Positions 58,570 to 64,000 of a stretch of 64,000 bases of DNA are shown piece by piece. The position numbers and the translations under genes were made by a program. Source of the stretch: Pogona vitticeps (taxonomy: Eukaryota; Chordata; Lepidosauria; Squamata; Agamidae); assembly GCF_051106095.1 (NCBI RefSeq), contig NC_135785.1, forward strand, positions 187,130,045-187,194,044, read 5' to 3'. Every line of letters starts with the position of its first letter. Position 1 is the first letter of the stretch. The notes beneath the pieces are model-generated. The model had not been told where the DNA came from. It did not search any database and saw nothing but the letters and a program-made list of their open reading frames with translations.

Positions 58570-60977
58570 ACGAAAAAGGAAGGAAGACCACGTATTGACA
58601 TCAGCAAGACTTGCGATCAAAGAAAAGTGAAGGATTTTGCCCAAGCACTTGAGGAAGCCCTTCCGGGTCCGGCTAATGCAAATGCACCTGAACGATGGGA
58701 ACACTTCAAGAACACTGTCTATAACACCGCCTTATCCACCTTTGGTAAGAAGACCAAAAAGATGGCTGACTGGTTTGAAGCCCATTCAGAGGAGTTAATG
58801 CCAGCCATCGAGGATAAGAGAAGAGCTCTAGCAGCATACAAAGCCTGTTCTAGCGAGTACAATTTGCAAGCTCTTCGAGCTGCTCACAGCCAAGTCCAAC
58901 AGGCAGCCAGGAGATGCTCCAACGATTATTGGCTCCAGCTCTGCTCTCAGATACAGTTAGCTGCGGACACAGGTAACATCAAAGGAATGTATGACGGTAT
59001 CAAGCAAGCCTTAGGTCCAATACAGAAGAAATCTGCTCCCTTGAAGTCTGCTACAGGTGTGCTCATCCAGGACCGAGTACAGCAGATGGAACGCTGGGTA
59101 CAGCACTACTCTGAGCTATATTCCAGAGAGAATGTAGTAACCGAAGAAGCACTAAATAACATTGAGTGCCTGCCTGTCTTGGAAGAGCTAGACAGCGAAC
59201 CAACCCTAGCAGAAATAAATGCGGCCTTGGATTCCCTCGCCTCCGGCAAGGCACCTGGAAGGGACAACATCCCTGTTGAAGTGCTGAAATGCTGTAAGGA
59301 GATCATCACCACCAAACTGTATGAAGTCTTTCGTCTCTGCTGGAGGGAAGGTGGAGTACCACAGGACATGAAGGATGCAAACATCGTCACATTGTACAAG
59401 AACAAAGGAGACAGGGGCGACTGCAATAACTTACCGTGGCATCTCTCTTCTTAGCGTGGTAGGGAAGCTGCTTGCCCGCGTTGTGCTGAAGAGGCTCCAG
59501 GTGCTTGCAGACAGAGTCTATCCAGAATCACAGTGTGGATTTCGAGCCAATAGATCCACCACTGACATGGTATTCTCCCTCAGACAGCTGCAGGAGAAAT
59601 GCAGGGAACAACAACAGCCACTCTTAGTGGCCTTCATAGACCTTACAAAAGCATTTGATCTGGTTAGCAGGGACGGCCTTTTTAAAATACTTCCCAAGAT
59701 TGGTTGTCCTCCTCGTCTCCTCAACATCATCAGATCTTTCCATGAGGGAATGAAAGGCACTGTAGTTTTTGACGGCTCAACATCAGACCCCTTTGACATT
59801 CAAAGCGGAGTGAAACAGGGCTGTGTCCTCGCACCAACACTTTTTGGGATCTTTTTTGCTGTCATGCTGAAGCATGCCTTTGGAACTGCAACCGAGGGCG
59901 TCTATCTCCGGACTAGATCAGACGGAAAGCTCTTTAATCTCTCTAGATTGAGAGCAAAGACCAAAGTCCAACTGAAATGCATGCGGGACTTCCTCTTCGC
60001 AGACGATGCAGCCATTGTTGCCCACTCTGCCGAAGACCTCCAACAACTCATGAATCGTTTCAGCAAGGCCTGCCAAGACTTTGGACTAACAATCAGCCTG
60101 AAGAAAACACAAGTCATGGGCCAGGGCGTGGACTCACCTCCTTCTATCACCATCTCCACAAAAGAATTGGACGTTGTTCATGACTTTGTGTACCTCGGCT
60201 CAACCATCTCTGACACCCTCTCTCTAGATGTCGAGTTGGATAAACGCATTGGCAAAGCAGCCACCTTGTTCTCTAGACTCACAAAGAGAGTATGGCTCAA
60301 TAAGAAGCTGACGACACATACGAAGATCCAGGTCTATAGAGCATGTGTCCTAAGCACACTCCTGTACTGCAGTGAGTCCTGGACCCTTTGTGCCCGGCAG
60401 GAGAGGAAGCTGAACACCTTCCATATGCGTTGCCTCCGACGGATTTTTGGTATCACCTGGCAGGACAAAGTTCCAAACAGTGCAGTCCTAGAATGAGCTG
60501 GAATTTTCAGCATGAATACATTACTGAAGCAGCGACGTCTACGTTGGCTCGGGCACGTCGTGAGAATGGCTGATGGTCGGATTCCAAAGGATCTCCTGTA
60601 TGGAGAATTAGTGCAGGGAAAGCGCCCCAGAGGGAGACCACAACTGCGATACAAGGACATCTGCAAGCGAGATCTGAAGGCCTTAGGAATAGACCTCAAC
60701 AGATGGGAAAACCTGACATCTGAGCGTTCAGCCTGGAGGCAGGCACTGCATCACGGCCTCTCCCAATTCGAAGAGACCCTTGCCCAGCAGGCCAAGGCAA
60801 AGAGGAAGTCACAAAAGCAGCAAAAGCAGGGAGCCGGACCGGGGACAGATTGGATTTGTCTTCAGTGTGGAAGGGACTGTCACTCTCGAATTGGCCTTCT
60901 CAGCCACACTAGACGCTGTTCTAAGTTCTCCATACAGAGCACATTACCATAGTCTCTCGAGACTGAAGGATGCCTAT
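58570..60977 (+). mobile_element. RTE-like LINE, 5'-truncated, longest copy in window
   Basis: Contains the linker, RT and C-terminal domain followed by the 3' terminus 'gactgaaggatgcctatcat'. The endonuclease is missing. It interrupts an L2-type tail: the sequence TTTATA is left of it, and 'cccgcctatctag' right of it. Clade is tentative: the tail architecture resembles RTE-group LINEs but the sequence is clearly not BovB. Confidence 0.85.
58627..60952 (+). pseudogene. RTE-like LINE ORF2 (RT and C-terminal finger), two breaks
   Basis: Part 1 (58627-59430) reads an N-terminal linker and the RT fingers (LASGKAPGRDNIPVEVLKC, VTLYKNKGDRGDCNN). An extra T at about 59431 shifts the frame. Part 2 (to 60493) continues YRGISLLSVVGKLLARVVL, QCGFRANRSTTDMV, motif A AFIDLTKAFDLVSR, motif B SGVKQGCVLAPTLF, motif C LFADDAAIVAH and YLGSTISD. 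A TGA at 60494-60496 interrupts it. The same frame then gives AGIFSMNTLLKQRRLRWLGH, RMADGRIPKDLLYGELVQG, RGRPQLRYKDICKRDLK and a C-terminal C-x2-C...H...H/C finger (CLQCGRDCHSRIG...SHTRRC). The catalytic residues are intact, and only these two breaks are seen. Confidence 0.85.
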
Positions 60978-61018
60978 CATCCCGCCTATCTAGTCTTGTT
61001 AGGACCACTCTAGGCATT
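60978..61018 (-). repeat. L2-type 3' terminus, right piece
   Basis: 'cccgcctatctagtcttgtt' and 'ggaccactctaggca' are the complement of the L2-type end; its (TTTA)n tail is the array at 58428, on the other side of the RTE-like LINE. Confidence 0.75.
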
Positions 61019-62681
61019 GACTTTTTGCGATCGCTATAGCGATTCGCAAAACAGTTATTCCTATGGGAGAATTTCGCTGGACAGCGTTTGGTCCCTGCTT
61101 CGCAAACCGATTTTTGCTAGACGATTTTGACAGCTCCCTCCATGCTTGCAAAATGGGTGTTTTCGGGACCTAAGCTTCTCAAGACAGCGATTTAAACAGC
61201 TGATCGGCGGTTTGCAAAGCAGCTTTCCTATGGCCGATCTTCACTAGACGACAACGATTCTTCCCCATTGGAGTGCATTAAACAGGTTTCAATGCATTCC
61301 AATGGGGAAATGCTTTTCGCTAGACAATGATTTCGCTAAACAGTGATTTCAGTGGAACGGATTATCATTGTCTAGCGAGGCACCACTGTAAGTTCATTTG
61401 GTATAGAAAAGTAAGGTAATCACTCTCATTGTAACTGTAGGGTTTTCGGCTTCAGGTAGAGAGGCATGGGCAGTTCACAGACCAAGCAGGGTTTTACCTC
61501 AACCCCAGTATAAGGGGTAGGTGCTGCTTAATCATGAGTTACCTGTGTAAAGTGCCTAAAAAGATTTAGTTCCCAAAGATAAGAAAGATGATGCTTCTTT
61601 TTAAATCACAGAAAATAGGTGTATTTTAGATTAAACAGAACTAGAAATGTTAAAACTCTGAAATAATGGGGGACTTTTTTCTGAGGAGAGCATCCACTGT
61701 TCTATTCTGTTCTATTCTGTTTTTCAAATAAAAGGAATGGTAGATAAATACATTATGAAATATTTTATCATGTTCAAAATCCAACAATATATTGCTATCA
61801 TACTTTCATTCCATAAAAAAGCTTCTAAGTATACTGTAGTTGATTTTGGAAAGGAATTTTCAGTATTGTGGAATACAGAATGTCTCCATATACTTGGTCC
61901 AACATTTTTTGTTCTCAAGCACATTGTGAAAGAAATTATAATCATAAATACCGCAAATTAAAAATGAAGATGGCATTGGACAAGCTTATTTTTAAGTGTG
62001 GAATTCTTAGAGTTTTATGTGTCTGTGAAAGTGTTAAAATGAATGATTAAAAGAAGATGAAATTTCTGGTCCTAATTCAGAAAAATGATTATTGTAAAGC
62101 AAAATATTTAATTAGTTCCCTCTCCCTACATTTTTAACCCTTTCCCTTCAAAACATGTTTTTCAGTGTTTCCTTGAAACTATGGAGGGGCAAGTTCAGAA
62201 TATACCATCTTTGTTTTACTAAAATGTTGATGGCTTCTGCTGTTATCTTTGATTTTTTTTCTGCTTTCTTTTGAAGGAAGAAAAACTAAAAGTACTATAG
62301 TTCCTAGAATTCAACCACTGTGACTCCATTACTGACAAAATTAAAAACGTAAATCAATTAGTAAATTTGTATTTTTTTCTGAAAAAAAACTTTTCAATTT
62401 CACATTCCTGTATTATTCCCATAGTTATCGAAATCCAACAATTTTACAAGCAGACCTAATATGATTCATGTTCCTAAAATAATGAAGTGACTTCAGTTTT
62501 GTAAGGGATGCTAAAAAACGAAAAATAGAAATGTTGAATGTTTTCACATTTCCGCCAAAGTTTCCTCATGGGTTCAAAATTTCTGCAAAGTTAATGTGTC
62601 TGCTTGAGACAGAAGGTTCACTTTCATCTGTTCACAAAGTAATCCCTCCTTTAAATAATCTTTTGAAGTTACTTATTTTCT

Positions 62682-62750
62682 TACTTATTTATTTGATTTA
62701 TATGCTGCCTTCTCGAATTGAGACTAAAGGCAGTTAAAAATAACAGAAAT
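62682..62750 (-). repeat. LINE 3' tail fragment
   Basis: 'acttatttatttgatttata' then 'tgctgccttctcgaattgag' is a minus-strand L2/CR1-type terminus, about 230 bp before CNKSR2 exon 3. Confidence 0.5.
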
Positions 62751-62984
62751 GAGAGCTGATAAGCAAGGGTGTAAAACTACTTTATAGCAAGGACATAACT
62801 TTGCTTCCTCAGCACTTATGCTTTATAAATCTATCAAAAATACACACCTCAGTGCAGTAGATACATGTACTGTATTCATGTGCTAATTGTCACAAGTGAT
62901 TGTGTCTTAAAATATGTTTACATTTTTCAGCGTTTTCTATAAAGAAAAAGAACTAACTTTTCCCCTGTTTTCTTTTAAATGTAG

Positions 62985-64000
<1,016 letters not shown>

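Larger units (their letters stand above)
58385..61388. mobile_element. Tigger-like MITE split by nested insertions
   Basis: Left end CAGTGGTGCCTCGCTAGACA and right end TGTCTAGCGAGGCACCACTG are perfect 20-bp inverted repeats, with TA on both sides (58383-58384, 61389-61390). Only the left about 43 bp and the right about 370 bp (61019-61388) belong to the MITE. Between them lie an L2-type tail and an RTE-like LINE. The right part contains repeated 'cgatttaaacag' and 'tcgctagac' motifs. Confidence 0.88.

Overview
The window is vertebrate nuclear DNA, most likely from a squamate reptile (lizard or snake). The evidence is a complete Sauria-type tRNA SINE with a BovB-like tail and target-site duplications (about 32.5 kb), a BovB/RTE remnant (about 54 kb), young L2-type LINE copies and several Tigger-like and hAT-like MITEs. 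The host gene has GT-AG introns and a CpG-island promoter. There are no bacterial or organellar genes, no CRISPR array and no canonical tRNA or rRNA genes.

The only host gene I can support is CNKSR2 (connector enhancer of kinase suppressor of Ras 2) on the + strand. Its promoter CpG island spans about 19.2-20.9 kb. Coding exon 1 (20307-20370) gives the start of the SAM domain. Exon 2 (53260-53423) completes the SAM domain. Exon 3 (62985-63187) starts the CRIC region. Intron 1 is 32.9 kb, intron 2 is 9.6 kb, and intron 3 runs off the right edge. The joined exons give 144 residues in one frame, with matching splice phases and very high identity to the mammalian protein as I remember it.

Region by region: 1-19 kb is intergenic and AT-rich, with old LINE tails, MITEs, a tRNA SINE and members of two unassigned repeat families. 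19.2-21 kb is the GC-rich promoter, 5' leader and exon 1. Intron 1 holds a 59-bp-arm inverted repeat at 22.2 kb, a textbook hAT MITE at 26.8 kb, a compound microsatellite, a rearranged L2 copy (27.9-29.7 kb) and two L2 copies with open frames above 500 codons (30.4-32.2 kb minus, 44.1-46.1 kb plus). It also holds the Sauria SINE, a decayed I/Nimb-like LINE, an unassigned 267-codon open frame at 42.6-43.4 kb and CR1 debris. Intron 2 holds a BovB remnant, a Tigger-like element built around an 11-unit minisatellite with YY1-like motifs, and a three-layer nest at 58.4-61.4 kb (Tigger-like MITE, then an L2 tail, then an RTE-like LINE).

I did not find a clear new biological system. The best leads are the 22.2-kb hairpin, the ATGG minisatellite, the orphan open frame at 42.6-43.4 kb, the AUG-free but open CNKSR2 leader, and a stop codon shared by two copies of the RTE-like LINE. 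Family names rest on recognition by eye; no database search was possible.
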